Shown: positions 8,214 through 16,771, counted from the first letter of the stretch. The stretch: DNA of 22,548 nucleotides from Bathymodiolus brooksi thiotrophic gill symbiont (GCF_903642095.1 NZ_CAHJWD020000404.1:1-22548); one strand, 5' to 3'. The notes: generated by a model not told the origin, from the sequence alone. A program made the numbers and translations.

Positions 8214-8234
8214 AATTGGAAAAATTAACTGTAA

Positions 8235-8405
8235 AACTGGAAGAATACCTTCCTTGCCAATGCAGAAATTGCCATGGAGCCATCTAAGGCGGTTAAAGAA
8301 TACAAAGAAGAACTTATCAAAGCACAAGCATAGAATGAACGCTTAACTACGCTAGTAGGCAAGGTAACCGTAGAGAAGGATTTACTCCGATTTTTGTTGA
8401 TTTAG
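8235..8405 (+). pseudogene. Decayed IS3-family transposase OrfA fragment
   Basis: Read in one frame, this stretch gives NWKNTFLANAEIAMEPSK, then KEYKEELIKAQA, a TAG stop (8331-8333), then NERLTTLVGKVTVEKDLL and a second TAG (8403-8405). That order is the usual middle of IS3-type OrfA proteins: W-K-K-x-F-L-x-N-A, then an acidic/basic helix ending in L-x-x-x-I/V-G-x-L-T-V-E-x-D-x-L that forms the leucine zipper. No N-terminal helix-turn-helix or OrfB is found, and stops lie in frame just upstream (8226-8228, 8232-8234), so it is a truncated, dead fragment. Identification is by pattern, not by database comparison. Confidence 0.6.
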
Positions 8406-8518
8406 CTTGGCTTATTCGAAATAAGGAATTTTAGATTGTTGTTTTAAAATGTTGGGGTTTTGTAATAGCTTATTTTTGTAAGCTCTGTGCAGGACTTTAT
8501 TATTCTGCTTACCTAACT

Positions 8519-10027
8519 CTAATTATCAAACCGTCGGTAACTAATCGCTTCAATTAAATGAGGCTTGTCAACTGTTTTGCTATTTTCTAAATCGGCAATC
8601 GTTCTGGCAACTTTTAAAATTCGATGATAGGCACGGGCTGAGAGGTTGAGTTTGTCTATGACGCTGGAGAGTAGTTGTTTGTTGTCTTGATTGAGATTGG
8701 TGAATTTTTCAATTTCATCGGGGGCGAGTTTGTCGTTAGATTTTCCTTGTCTTTGTAGTTGAATATTATGTGCGTTAACAACTCTTGTCCTAATAGTTTC
8801 GCTGTTTTCGACATTGTCGGTATTTTGATTCAGTAAAATTTCTTTAGGTAGCGGTGGCACAGTCAAAAGCATATCAATTCGGTCTAATAAAGGGCCTGAT
8901 ATTTTATTTTTATAGCGGTCAATTTGGTCGCTGGTGCAGTGGCATTTTGCGCTACCGTTGCCATAAAAACCACAAGGACAGGGATTCATGGCACCAATGA
9001 GTTGAAAATTGGCAGGGAAGGTGGTTTGTTGAGCGGCACGAGAAAGGTGGATTTTGCCATTTTCTAGGGGTTGGCGTAATGCCTCTAAGACGCTTCGAGG
9101 GAATTCGGGTAATTCGTCTAAAAATAGCACGCCTTCGTGAGCTAGTGAGATTTCTCCCGGTTTGGGATTTGAGCCGCCACCGACTAGGGCGACGGCTGAG
9201 GATGAGTGATGGGGGCTGCGAAATGAGCGAACTTTTAACTGAGTTAGGTCTAAGGGCTTGTCGGCAATTGAGTAAATTGAGGCGCGTTCTAGGGCTTTGT
9301 TGGTACTGAGTGGGGGCATAATTGAGGGGAGGCGTTCTGACAACATGGTTTTACCTGAGCCGGGTGGGCCGACTAACAGTAAATTGTGTCCGCCACTAGC
9401 AGCAATTTCTAGGGCGCGTTTGGCGTGATATTGTCCTTTAACTTGGGAAAAGTCATTGTGATAAATTGGTTGATTGTCGGTTAAATTATGGACTAATTTA
9501 TCAACCTTGCTAAGACCTTGTAAAAACTCGCACACTTTAAGCAAGTGCATACATGGATAAATAATCGCCTCATTTACCAGTGCGTATTGATCTGAATTCT
9601 GACTTGGTAAAATAAGACAATGTTTGGCTTGACTACTGGCAATAATGGCTGGCAACAGCCCTTCAGTCGATCGAAGTGAGCCATCTAAACCCAACTCACC
9701 GTAAAATTCAAACGAGTTAATGTCAATATTAGGCTTGATTTGCTCAGAAGCTATTAGCAATCCAATGGCAATGGGTAAGTCATATCTGCCACCGCTTTTG
9801 GGTAAATTTGCAGGGGCAAGGCTTACGGTAATTCGTCCTTTGGGAAATTTAAATTTTGAGGTCATAATAGCGCTACGGACTCGGTCTTTGCTTTCACGCA
9901 CTGCCCCTTCAGGTAGTCCAACGATGGAAAATCCAGGTAAACCACTTGAAATATGCACTTCAATGGTAACCAAGGGTGCATCAAGTCCTGTTGATGCACG
10001 GGTAAACAGTTTGCTTAATTTACTCAA
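8519..10027 (-). CDS. comM: ComM/YifB family AAA+ ATPase (Mg-chelatase-like)
   Basis: This 502-residue ComM (YifB) protein is a hexameric AAA+ helicase that drives branch migration when single-stranded DNA is integrated during natural transformation. An N-terminal Lon-like domain (residues 1-about 175; [25 protein letters not shown] in two parts) is followed by Walker A GPPGSGKT (220-227), Walker B VLFLDE (300-305), a four-cysteine cluster NPCPCG...KCHC (Cys350, 352, 362, 364), and a C-terminal Mg-chelatase domain. The start codon is TTG at 10027, which overlaps the tsaD stop by 8 bp (TTGAGTAA). The N-terminus reached from it (residues 9-27 [19 protein letters not shown]) aligns with known ComM starts. 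Last gene of lptB-tsaD-comM. Confidence 0.93.
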   Translation of the reverse strand: MSKLSKLFTRASTGLDAPLVTIEVHISSGLPGFSIVGLPEGAVRESKDRVRSAIMTSKFKFPKGRITVSLAPANLPKSGGRYDLPIAIGLLIASEQIKPNIDINSFEFYGELGLDGSLRSTEGLLPAIIASSQAKHCLILPSQNSDQYALVNEAIIYPCMHLLKVCEFLQGLSKVDKLVHNLTDNQPIYHNDFSQVKGQYHAKRALEIAASGGHNLLLVGPPGSGKTMLSERLPSIMPPLSTNKALERASIYSIADKPLDLTQLKVRSFRSPHHSSSAVALVGGGSNPKPGEISLAHEGVLFLDELPEFPRSVLEALRQPLENGKIHLSRAAQQTTFPANFQLIGAMNPCPCGFYGNGSAKCHCTSDQIDRYKNKISGPLLDRIDMLLTVPPLPKEILLNQNTDNVENSETIRTRVVNAHNIQLQRQGKSNDKLAPDEIEKFTNLNQDNKQLLSSVIDKLNLSARAYHRILKVARTIADLENSKTVDKPHLIEAISYRRFDN

Positions 10028-11039
10028 TTTGAGTTAACTCCTCTAAATTCCACCGAGGCTTAATGTTGATTTCATGATGATCATCATACTGCCCTCGACT
10101 AAGACGAAAATGCCCAACTAAGGCTATCATTGCACCATTATCAGTGCAAAATTCTTGCCTTGGATAAAAAACAGTGGTTCCCATTTTTTTACCCATTTGG
10201 CTCAATTCTTTGCGTAAGGATAAATTCGCACTGACTCCCCCTGCCACTACAAGCGTTGTTCGCCCTGTTTGTTCTAACGCCCTTCTGCATTTAATCATAA
10301 GCGTTTGTGTAGCAGCCACTTCAAAGGCCTTAGCAATGTCTGCTTTTTTGTTTGGATGCTTGGCAAAAGTATTGCGTGCAAATGTTTTTAAACCGCTAAA
10401 ACTGAATTCTAATCCAGGTCTGTCAATCATTGGCCTAGGGAATGTAAAAGCCCCCACAACACCCTGCTTAGCAAGTGTGGCTAATGCGGGACCACCCGGA
10501 TAGCCTAAGCCTAAAATCTTAGCCGTTTTATCAAATGCCTCGCCTACTGCATCATCTAAAGATTCACCCAAAATTTTGTATTGCCCTATTGCCTCAACAT
10601 CAACCAACATCGTATGTCCGCCAGAAACCAGCAACGCCACAAAGGGGAATGTAGGCTGAGTTTCTTCTAAAAGTGGTGCCAACAAGTGTCCTTCCATATG
10701 GTGAACTCCCAATACGGGAATATTAAGACTCCAAGCCAAAGATTTTGCCACTGCACTACCAACCAACAATGCCCCTGCCAAACCCGGTCCGGCGGTATAG
10801 GCAATAGCGTTAATATCAGTAAGTTTTATTTTAGCGTCTTTAAGCACAGCTTTAATAAGTGGCAAAACACGCTGTATATGATCACGAGATGCCAATTCTG
10901 GCACAACGCCACCATATTCTTGATGAATTTCAACTTGAGAAAATAATTGATGTGCAATCAATCCATGTTGTTGTGAATACAGTCCAATCCCTGTTTCATC
11001 ACATGAACTTTCTATACCCAGTGTAATAAATTTAGTCAC
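10020..11039 (-). CDS. tsaD: tRNA N6-threonylcarbamoyladenosine transferase subunit TsaD
   Basis: This 339-residue TsaD (formerly Gcp/YgjD) is the catalytic subunit that, with TsaB and TsaE, transfers threonylcarbamoyl to A37 of ANN-decoding tRNAs. It shows ESSCDETG (10-17), [16 protein letters not shown] (39-54), the metal-binding HMEGH (His114, His118), [27 protein letters not shown] and the C-terminal metal ligand in CTDNGAMIA. The length matches the family. The start codon is GTG at 11039, inside the lptB end; GTGACTAA includes the lptB stop, giving an 8-bp overlap. comM begins inside its own last codons in the same way. TsaB and TsaE are not in the window. Confidence 0.96.
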   Translation of the reverse strand: MTKFITLGIESSCDETGIGLYSQQHGLIAHQLFSQVEIHQEYGGVVPELASRDHIQRVLPLIKAVLKDAKIKLTDINAIAYTAGPGLAGALLVGSAVAKSLAWSLNIPVLGVHHMEGHLLAPLLEETQPTFPFVALLVSGGHTMLVDVEAIGQYKILGESLDDAVGEAFDKTAKILGLGYPGGPALATLAKQGVVGAFTFPRPMIDRPGLEFSFSGLKTFARNTFAKHPNKKADIAKAFEVAATQTLMIKCRRALEQTGRTTLVVAGGVSANLSLRKELSQMGKKMGTTVFYPRQEFCTDNGAMIALVGHFRLSRGQYDDHHEINIKPRWNLEELTQIE

Positions 11040-11760
11040 GCTCGCCTAGGTAAACTTCACGCACTCTGGCGTTGTCCAAAATTTGCGCTTTACTACCTTC
11101 GGCAATAATCGCACCGCCGTGCAATACATAAGAATAGTCGCAAGTGTCTAACATTTCTCGATAATTGTGGTCGGTAATCAAGACCCCGATGTTTTTTTTC
11201 TTCAAATGATAAATAATTTGTTGTATATCGCCCACAGAAATTGGGTCAACGCCTGCAAAAGGCTCATCTAATAAAATAAATTTTGGATCCATTGCCAGTG
11301 CTCTAGCAATTTCTACACGCCGCCTTTCGCCACCAGACAAACTCAATCCGCTCAAATGACGAATGTGAGTAATGTGAAACTCCACTAACAACGCTTCTAA
11401 GCGTTCTTTCCTAATATTCTTATCCAAAGCGTTATTAAGCTCCAGCACTGCCATAATGTTATCTTCAACTGATAATTTTCTAAAAATAGAGGGCTCTTGA
11501 GGTAAATAACCCAAACCCAGTTTGGCACGCTTATACATTGGCAAGTGGTCAATTTTATTATTATTTAAAATCACTTGCCCTGAATCGGTCTTTACCAACC
11601 CACAAGCAATATAAAAACAAGTGGTTTTTCCAGCACCATTTGGTCCTAGTAACCCCACTACTTCACCACTTTTCACAATAAATGAAGCATCTGAAACAAC
11701 TTTTCTTCCTGAATAAGATTTGCTAATATTAACTATTTGAAGTGAGTGCTGTGCAGACAT
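11032..11760 (-). CDS. lptB: LPS export ABC transporter ATPase LptB
   Basis: This 242-residue ABC ATPase is of the LptB type. It powers extraction of lipopolysaccharide from the inner membrane by LptFG and its passage to LptC-LptA-LptDE. It shows Walker A GPNGAGKT (39-46), Q-loop LPQEPSIF (Gln88), signature LSGGE (141-145), Walker B FILLDE (161-166) followed by PFAGVDP, and H-loop His198. [14 protein letters not shown] and [14 protein letters not shown] are strongly LptB-like. A GGAGG lies 9 nt before the ATG. The usual upstream neighbours lptC and lptA and the downstream rpoN are absent; a 54-codon ORF precedes it without any gap and tsaD follows by overlap. Confidence 0.94.
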   Translation of the reverse strand: MSAQHSLQIVNISKSYSGRKVVSDASFIVKSGEVVGLLGPNGAGKTTCFYIACGLVKTDSGQVILNNNKIDHLPMYKRAKLGLGYLPQEPSIFRKLSVEDNIMAVLELNNALDKNIRKERLEALLVEFHITHIRHLSGLSLSGGERRRVEIARALAMDPKFILLDEPFAGVDPISVGDIQQIIYHLKKKNIGVLITDHNYREMLDTCDYSYVLHGGAIIAEGSKAQILDNARVREVYLGERD

Positions 11761-11925
11761 TTAAGAAAGCCTCCAAAAACCCCAATGTGATTTAGGAAGG
11801 GCAAAAAATAATGCATTTTTTACCCAAAAATACGGGGAATATCCAGCCATTTTATGAGTTTTTGGATAACCCCTCATGGAAAACTGTCGTATGATATTAG
11901 AAAAATGCTGTTTTATGTGTTTCAT
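11761..11925 (-). CDS. Possible 54-aa protein directly upstream of lptB
   Basis: An ATG at 11925 opens a 54-codon frame whose TAA (11761-11763) is immediately followed by the lptB ATG, and the lptB Shine-Dalgarno lies inside its last codons. The product would be basic and aromatic-rich, with MRGYPKTHKMAGYSPYFW in the middle and ending in HWGFWRLS. There is no transmembrane segment longer than about 10 residues and no recognised family. An in-frame TAA lies 11 codons upstream of the ATG, so the frame cannot be much longer. No good Shine-Dalgarno precedes it. A putative promoter just upstream and the exact abutment with lptB favour a real small gene or leader; chance remains possible. Confidence 0.4.
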   Translation of the reverse strand: MKHIKQHFSNIIRQFSMRGYPKTHKMAGYSPYFWVKNALFFALPKSHWGFWRLS

Positions 11926-11954
11926 AAATTGTGTTAGGCTTTTTTTAAGGTTCC

Positions 11955-11984
11955 CTTATAAACAATCCTTGATTTTATCATCAA
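11955..11984 (-). promoter_or_regulatory. Candidate promoter of the lptB-tsaD-comM run
   Basis: On the minus strand, TTGATG (11984-11979) and TATAAG (11960-11955) are separated by 18 bp, a fair sigma-70 match. Transcription would begin near 11948, about 23 nt before the 54-codon ORF. Confidence 0.4.
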
Positions 11985-11991
11985 TATCAAT

Positions 11992-12741
11992 CTAACAACT
12001 AACACTTAAAAACTCAGATGAGTAAACCCACTCTGTCGCCCCTGTAGTTTCAACCAACAATACGCCCTCGTTATTAACCCCGCAACACACACCCGAAAAG
12101 GCTCGTCTTTTATCTTTATAACAAACTCGCTTACCTTTTAAATAATCCACAGCCGCCCACTGCTTAGCAAAATAAGCAAAACCATTGCTTTCAAAAAATT
12201 GGCAAAATTGTAACACTGTATTGATTAAATCTTTGGTCAGATTAAACTGGTTAATAGGTTCTTGCCCATTGATTGAATGCAAATCCGTCCACGGCGTTTG
12301 ACAATCAATATCTACATTAACATTAACGCCAATACCAATTACCACAGATTGATTATGCTTTTGTATAACATTTTCAATCAAAATTCCTGCTAACTTTTTG
12401 TCTCGATAATAAATATCATTCGGCCATTTGAGTTGCACTTCAGTAACACCATATTTTTTTAGCACCGCAATCAACGCCAAACCCACCATTAAACTTAACC
12501 CATTCAAATTAGCATCTGCTGAAAATACTCTACGAATAGACAATAAAATACTGTCCCTACCACTTAACCACTGTCTATTATGTTGCCCCTTACCTTGTGT
12601 TTGTTGCACAGCAATGCAAACTTGCGTTTTCAGCGAGAATGCTAACGATGAAAGATAATTATTGGTGCTAGGTATTGAATCAAAAACAAAACACTCAACC
12701 TCATCACTCAAATAATTTTCTAAACGAGAATAATCAACCAT
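11992..12741 (-). CDS. birA: Biotin--[acetyl-CoA-carboxylase] ligase, short form without HTH
   Basis: From ATG 12741 this is a 249-residue biotin protein ligase, which makes biotinyl-5'-AMP and attaches biotin to a lysine of the AccB subunit. It shows DSIPSTNNYL (N-terminal part of the catalytic domain), the biotin-binding loop GKGQHNRQW (50-58, the counterpart of GRGRxxRxW), LKWPND (104-109), KKLAGILIE, and a small C-terminal SH3-like domain. The N-terminal winged-helix DNA-binding domain of E. coli BirA is missing, so it cannot be the classic biotin-operon repressor. A GTG at 12771 would add ten residues and lengthen the overlap with dgkA from 22 to 52 bp; ATG 12741 is preferred. Confidence 0.9.
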   Translation of the reverse strand: MVDYSRLENYLSDEVECFVFDSIPSTNNYLSSLAFSLKTQVCIAVQQTQGKGQHNRQWLSGRDSILLSIRRVFSADANLNGLSLMVGLALIAVLKKYGVTEVQLKWPNDIYYRDKKLAGILIENVIQKHNQSVVIGIGVNVNVDIDCQTPWTDLHSINGQEPINQFNLTKDLINTVLQFCQFFESNGFAYFAKQWAAVDYLKGKRVCYKDKRRAFSGVCCGVNNEGVLLVETTGATEWVYSSEFLSVSC

Positions 12742-13076
12742 GTCATAATAATTAGCATAAGTGACAACCACACCGCCGCCGCCCCCATATCTTTTGCCGC
12801 ACCCGAAAGCACATGGTATTCATCACCAATTCTATCCACCACTGATTCAACAGCAGAATTAAGTATCTCAACAATTAACACTAAGAAGATAGGAGTAATT
12901 AACAACACCCTATCAACGGCAGATTCTGCTAAAAAAAATGCCAAGGGAATCAAAACAACACTAAGCCATACCTCCTGCCTAAAAGCCGCCTCCGACTGAT
13001 AACAAGTTTTTAACCCTTGTATTGAAAATCCAAATGCACTAACAATTCGCTTCAATCCTGTCGCTTCGTTTTTCAT
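12720..13076 (-). CDS. dgkA: Diacylglycerol kinase DgkA
   Basis: This 118-residue integral membrane kinase phosphorylates diacylglycerol to phosphatidic acid, recycling the diacylglycerol released during membrane-derived glucan and lipid A modification. It shows the N-terminal amphipathic segment TGLKRIVSAFGFSIQGLK, AAFRQE, three hydrophobic helices, and the active-site stretch VEILNSAVESVVDRIG (Glu70 and Glu77 from the chosen start) followed by EYHVLSGAAKDMGAAAV. ATG 13076 gives the standard length; a TTG at 13088 would add four residues. Its last 22 bp overlap the birA start, so the two are probably translationally coupled. Confidence 0.93.
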   Translation of the reverse strand: MKNEATGLKRIVSAFGFSIQGLKTCYQSEAAFRQEVWLSVVLIPLAFFLAESAVDRVLLITPIFLVLIVEILNSAVESVVDRIGDEYHVLSGAAKDMGAAAVWLSLMLIIMTWLIILV

Positions 13077-13125
13077 AATTTCATTCAATGTATAAAAATA
13101 AGACGATTTTACGCCAAAAAAAATA

Positions 13126-13131
13126 ATTATA
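13126..13131 (-). promoter_or_regulatory. Candidate -10 of the dgkA-birA promoter
   Basis: A perfect TATAAT on the minus strand lies about 50 bp before the dgkA ATG, in the 169-bp divergent space shared with truA. The -35 region is poor (GCTATA at 17 bp). For truA the best -10 on the plus strand is TATAAC near 13211-13216, which is weaker still. Confidence 0.35.
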
Positions 13132-13245
13132 ACGGGATTTAGTTGATGTATAGCGAATTCAAGGTAAATAAATGGGGTTAAAATAAAGAAAATAGCCTTA
13201 TTCCTGCACTATAACTTTAAGGGTAAAAGGAATTATTTTTTAAAA

Positions 13246-14001
13246 ATGGTAACTACAATGAAAATAGCGTTAGGTGTTGAGTATATGGGTAGCGATTTCC
13301 ATGGATGGCAATTGCAAAAATCTGGTATTCGTACGGTTCAGCAAGTGGTGGAGGTGGCATTGTCGAGTGTTGCCAATCATCCTGTGAGGGTATTTTGCTC
13401 GGGCAGAACTGATGCGGGCGTGCATGCTGTTGAGCAGGTTATTCACTTTGAAACTACTGCAGATAGAGAGGATAAGGCGTGGTTGTTTGGTGGTAATGTT
13501 AATTTGCCGGCTGATGTTAATTTTGTTTGGGCAAAATGTGTTGATGATGATTTTCATGCGCGTTTTAATGCTTATGCACGGCAATATCATTACAAAATAC
13601 ACAACACTAAAGTTCGTTCTGCTATTATTGACAAGCATTCATTATGGGAGCCAAGGGTGTTAAATTTAGATGCAATGCAAGAGGCTGGGGGATATTTACT
13701 GGGTGAGCATGATTTTTCTGCGTTTCGTGGCAGTCTTTGCCAAGCAAAATCCCCCATTAAAACCATTGAATTTATAACCATAACCAAGCAAGATGATAAT
13801 ATTTTGCTAGATATAAAAGCCAACGCTTTTTTACATCATATGGTGCGTAATATTGTCGGCACTTTGCTAAAAATCGGCAAAGGTGAGCGACCAGTTGAAT
13901 GGATACAAGAAGTATTGGATTCTAAAGACAGAAAAGAGGCGGGTGCGACTGCACAACCTCAGGGTTTGTATTTTATTAAAGCTTTTTACAACAATCTTTA
14001 A
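13246..14001 (+). CDS. truA: tRNA pseudouridine(38-40) synthase TruA
   Basis: This 251-residue TruA converts uridines 38-40 in the anticodon arm of many tRNAs to pseudouridine. It shows KIALGVEYMGSDFHGWQLQ at the N-terminus, the catalytic motif SGRTDAGVHA with Asp56, LPADVNFVWA, FHARFNAYARQYHYKI and HHMVRNIVGTLLKIG near the C-terminus. Length and order match the family. The ATG at 13246 follows an AAGGA about 13 nt upstream. An ATG four codons downstream (MKIALGVEY) matches typical TruA N-termini better and may be the real start. The gene stands alone, diverging from dgkA and converging with the permease gene. Confidence 0.95.
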   Translation: MVTTMKIALGVEYMGSDFHGWQLQKSGIRTVQQVVEVALSSVANHPVRVFCSGRTDAGVHAVEQVIHFETTADREDKAWLFGGNVNLPADVNFVWAKCVDDDFHARFNAYARQYHYKIHNTKVRSAIIDKHSLWEPRVLNLDAMQEAGGYLLGEHDFSAFRGSLCQAKSPIKTIEFITITKQDDNILLDIKANAFLHHMVRNIVGTLLKIGKGERPVEWIQEVLDSKDRKEAGATAQPQGLYFIKAFYNNL

Positions 14002-14083
14002 AAGACTTTTATTTATTTTTTAAAAAAAATATTAGCAAAAAGTAAACCCCTAATGATTATTCATATTATGCAAAGGTCTCTTC

Positions 14084-16024
14084 TTAAAAAACAATACTCA
14101 TCATAGTCATCATTACCACAAGGAATAAAATTGTCATAATGCCACCAGCTTTAATAAAGTCAACAACTTTATAGCCACCCGGCCCCATAATTAAAGCATT
14201 CACTTGGTGGGTAGGAATAAGGAATGAATTTGAAGTTGCAATCGCCACGGTTAGTGCGTATATTGCAGGGTCTGCACCAACTTGAATAGCAATATTGACT
14301 GCAATTGGCACCAACAAAATGGTTGCACCCACATTTGACATAACCAAAGTAAAAAAAGTTGCTAACACGGCAATAGCGGTCAAAATAATCCATGGTGCCA
14401 TATCGCCCACCACGGCAACTGTTTCCTGTGCAATCCATAAGGCGGTGCCTGTTTTAGACACAGCAAGCCCTAATGGAATTAAACTGGCAAGTAAAAATAC
14501 AGTCTTCCACGACACGGCTCGATACGCCTCTTCAATATTCAAAACTTTGGTTAAAATCATACCCAATGCACCTGTCAACAAAGCAATAGAAAGTCTAATA
14601 TCGGTGAACAATACTAAAAATAACGCCAAACCGAAGAACAAGCCTGCCCATTTAACTTTTTCTGGGCGGGTTTCTTCTTGTTGCGGATAATTATTGGTAA
14701 TAGCAATAAAATCTGGATTGTCTCTTAGGCGATCTAAATCGTCCCAGCAAACATAAACAACCAGCGTATCGCCTGACTGAAAAGCAATATCACGGATGCC
14801 CTCGCCTTCTTTCATAGTTTCGCCACCACGGTGCAAAGCAACCATTGCTAAGCCATAGGTTTTTCTAAGCCAAACATCGCGTGCAGTTTTACCAATCAAA
14901 GAAGAGTTTGGTGGGATAACAACCTCGGCAGTGCCACAGTTTTGAGTGGATAAAATATCTGAAAATTTTTCAATCTTATTCGATAATTTTAGCCCGAAAC
15001 CCTCAACAAAACCTTCTAAATTATCTATTGAGGTCAATACCCCTAATGTCATTTCCGCTTGAATTTCAGTGCTTCTTTCCACTGACCCATGCCCAATCAA
15101 ATTGTGGTTTTCTTTATCACGAACTGCAATTACTCGTATTTTATAAATGGTTTCCACTTGGTCAAGTGTCATGCCAACCAAACCACTATCCATAGGCACG
15201 CTTACTTCAAACAAATCGTAATCAATGCCGTAAACTTCTTTGATGTGATTAATCACAGAGGTGCCTTCTTTTTTCTTTTTATCAACCGGTAATACGAATT
15301 TACCTGCAATAACAAAATAGGCAATACCCGTTAATACCAAAGCAATACCAATAGGCGTTACTGAAAACAAGCCCCAAGTGTGCATTTGGTTTTCTACTGA
15401 AAGTCCTTGATTGGTGGTTAGAATTAAATCATTCAACAAAATCAGCGGACTGGAGCCAACCATTGTCATTGTGCCGCCTAAAATTGCAGTAAAGCCCATC
15501 GGCATTAACAATCTTGACATAGGCACGCCTGAGCGTGTTGAAATGCGATTGACAACAGGAATGAACAACGCTGCTGCACCAACATTCTGCATAAACGAGG
15601 AAATGAAACCTACTGCTGATGAGACGATTGGGATAATGCGTGTCTCAGAACGACCGCCCACTTTTAAAATAAAGGCTGCCACTTTTGACATTAGCCCAGT
15701 TTTATCTAAACCAGCACCAATAATCATCACCGCAATAATTGACATAACTGCATTTGAAGAAAATCCTGTGAATAATTTTTCACTATCAACCAAGCCACTT
15801 TCAAGCCCCATTAACGAGTGCACAAAGGGTAACGAAGTCAAACCTAAAATTACCATAACTGTGATTGCTGCCTCATCCACTTCTACCACTTCAAATGCAA
15901 ACAAGTAAATGGTTAAAAGTAAAATGCTCAGCATCCATGCAATTGGCGTTGAAGGTGCAACTGTGGATAACCATAAGGCAAAGGTTGAAAATACAAGGGC
16001 GGCAACAATCTTTTTATTTAACAT
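14084..16024 (-). CDS. SLC13/DASS-family permease with two RCK_C domains
   Basis: This 646-residue membrane protein has the SLC13-type (ion transporter superfamily) permease architecture. An N-terminal half carries about six hydrophobic segments (1-about 245; helical hairpin motif FMQNVGAAALFIP at 144-156). A soluble insert (about 255-440) holds two RCK_C/TrkA_C-like domains, LVGMTLDQV...IRVIAVRD and LIGKTARDVWLRKTYGLAMVALHRGG...GDTLVVY. A second hydrophobic half (460-646) has MSNVGATILLVPIA (562-575) and TSNSFLIPTHQVNAL (597-611). Relatives move sulfate, dicarboxylates or other anions, usually with Na+; the substrate cannot be read from the sequence. It diverges from the carbonic anhydrase gene with an 83-bp shared promoter space, which suggests but does not prove a link to bicarbonate handling. 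Confidence 0.85.
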   Translation of the reverse strand: MLNKKIVAALVFSTFALWLSTVAPSTPIAWMLSILLLTIYLFAFEVVEVDEAAITVMVILGLTSLPFVHSLMGLESGLVDSEKLFTGFSSNAVMSIIAVMIIGAGLDKTGLMSKVAAFILKVGGRSETRIIPIVSSAVGFISSFMQNVGAAALFIPVVNRISTRSGVPMSRLLMPMGFTAILGGTMTMVGSSPLILLNDLILTTNQGLSVENQMHTWGLFSVTPIGIALVLTGIAYFVIAGKFVLPVDKKKKEGTSVINHIKEVYGIDYDLFEVSVPMDSGLVGMTLDQVETIYKIRVIAVRDKENHNLIGHGSVERSTEIQAEMTLGVLTSIDNLEGFVEGFGLKLSNKIEKFSDILSTQNCGTAEVVIPPNSSLIGKTARDVWLRKTYGLAMVALHRGGETMKEGEGIRDIAFQSGDTLVVYVCWDDLDRLRDNPDFIAITNNYPQQEETRPEKVKWAGLFFGLALFLVLFTDIRLSIALLTGALGMILTKVLNIEEAYRAVSWKTVFLLASLIPLGLAVSKTGTALWIAQETVAVVGDMAPWIILTAIAVLATFFTLVMSNVGATILLVPIAVNIAIQVGADPAIYALTVAIATSNSFLIPTHQVNALIMGPGGYKVVDFIKAGGIMTILFLVVMMTMMSIVF

Positions 16025-16060
16025 AGGTAATAGAATATTTGATTATAAAATAATGGGACT

Positions 16061-16072
16061 ACATTATAATGT
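16061..16072. promoter_or_regulatory. Palindromic -10 shared by permease and carbonic anhydrase genes
   Basis: ACATTATAATGT is a perfect 12-bp palindrome that presents TATAAT on both strands (plus 16065-16070, minus 16068-16063). On the minus strand TTGGAA (16092-16087) lies 18 bp upstream of its -10 and could drive the permease gene. The plus-strand -35 is weaker (TTGATT, 20 bp away). The two promoters would overlap completely, so the polymerases should compete. Confidence 0.45.
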
Positions 16073-16107
16073 GTTTCTAATATAAATTCCAAAGCAAAGA
16101 GGGATAA

Positions 16108-16761
16108 ATGTGTAATCAGCACTACAATCAAGACATTAAACAACTTTTTACTAATAATTTAGCGTGGGTTAATGAAATTAACCACAAAACCCCTAATTTT
16201 TTTTCCAACTTAAGCAATCAACAAACGCCTGAATATTTGTGGATAGGTTGCTCCGATAGTCGTGTGCCAGCTAATGAATTGGTCAAAATGGATCCGGGCA
16301 CCATTTTTGTGCATCGAAATATTGCCAATTTGGTTAACTCAAGCGATATGAATGTCTTGTCGGTTATTCAATATGCAGTAGAAGTTTTAAAAGTAAAGCA
16401 TATTATCGTCAATGGACATTATGGATGTGGTGGCGTTCAGGCGGCAATGAATGAAAGTAACCCAGATTTAATTGACCACTGGATTCGCCCTATTCGAAAA
16501 TATTATCAACATTCTAAAAATGAATTAAATAAATTGCCAGCAACAGATCAAATTGACCAGCTGTGTGAAATCAATGTTATTGAACAAGTGCGTAATATCT
16601 GCCACATACCCGCCATTAGAAAAGCATGGAAATCAGGTCAAGCACTGGCAATTCACGGCTTTATTTACGACATCAAAGATGGCTGTTTGCACAATCTCAA
16701 CACAACAGTTGATAACATTGATGAAGCCGATAAAATGGTTTCTGGTAACAACAAAATTTAG
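16108..16761 (+). CDS. can: Beta-carbonic anhydrase (Can type)
   Basis: This 217-residue cytoplasmic beta-class carbonic anhydrase interconverts CO2 and bicarbonate. The zinc ligands are visible: Cys48 and Asp50 with Arg52 in CSDSR (48-52), and His104 and Cys107 in GHYGCGG (104-110). EYLWIGCSDSRVPANEL, FVHRNIANLV, CEINVIEQV and IHGFIYDIKDG align closely with E. coli Can. A strong Shine-Dalgarno (GAGGGA) lies a few nt before the ATG. It diverges from the SLC13/RCK_C permease. In an autotroph it would supply bicarbonate or CO2 for fixation; in any cell it would supply bicarbonate for carboxylases. Confidence 0.96.
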   Translation: MCNQHYNQDIKQLFTNNLAWVNEINHKTPNFFSNLSNQQTPEYLWIGCSDSRVPANELVKMDPGTIFVHRNIANLVNSSDMNVLSVIQYAVEVLKVKHIIVNGHYGCGGVQAAMNESNPDLIDHWIRPIRKYYQHSKNELNKLPATDQIDQLCEINVIEQVRNICHIPAIRKAWKSGQALAIHGFIYDIKDGCLHNLNTTVDNIDEADKMVSGNNKI

Positions 16762-16771
16762 AGTGATAAGG

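Larger units (their letters stand above)
8095..8518. other. 424-bp gap without an intact gene
   Basis: This space lies between the hisA start and the comM stop. It holds an AT-rich stretch that must contain the hisA promoter, an 11-bp inverted repeat (8131-8213), a decayed IS3-type OrfA fragment (8235-8405), and a 6-bp stem with a 6-nt loop (AGCTTA/TAAGCT, 8467-8484). That hairpin lies downstream of comM but lacks a U-run. No other gene is visible. Confidence 0.7.

Noticed and set aside
8467..8484. AGCTTA/TAAGCT hairpin as comM terminator
   Set aside because: Six-bp stem without a following U-run on the minus strand; could be chance.
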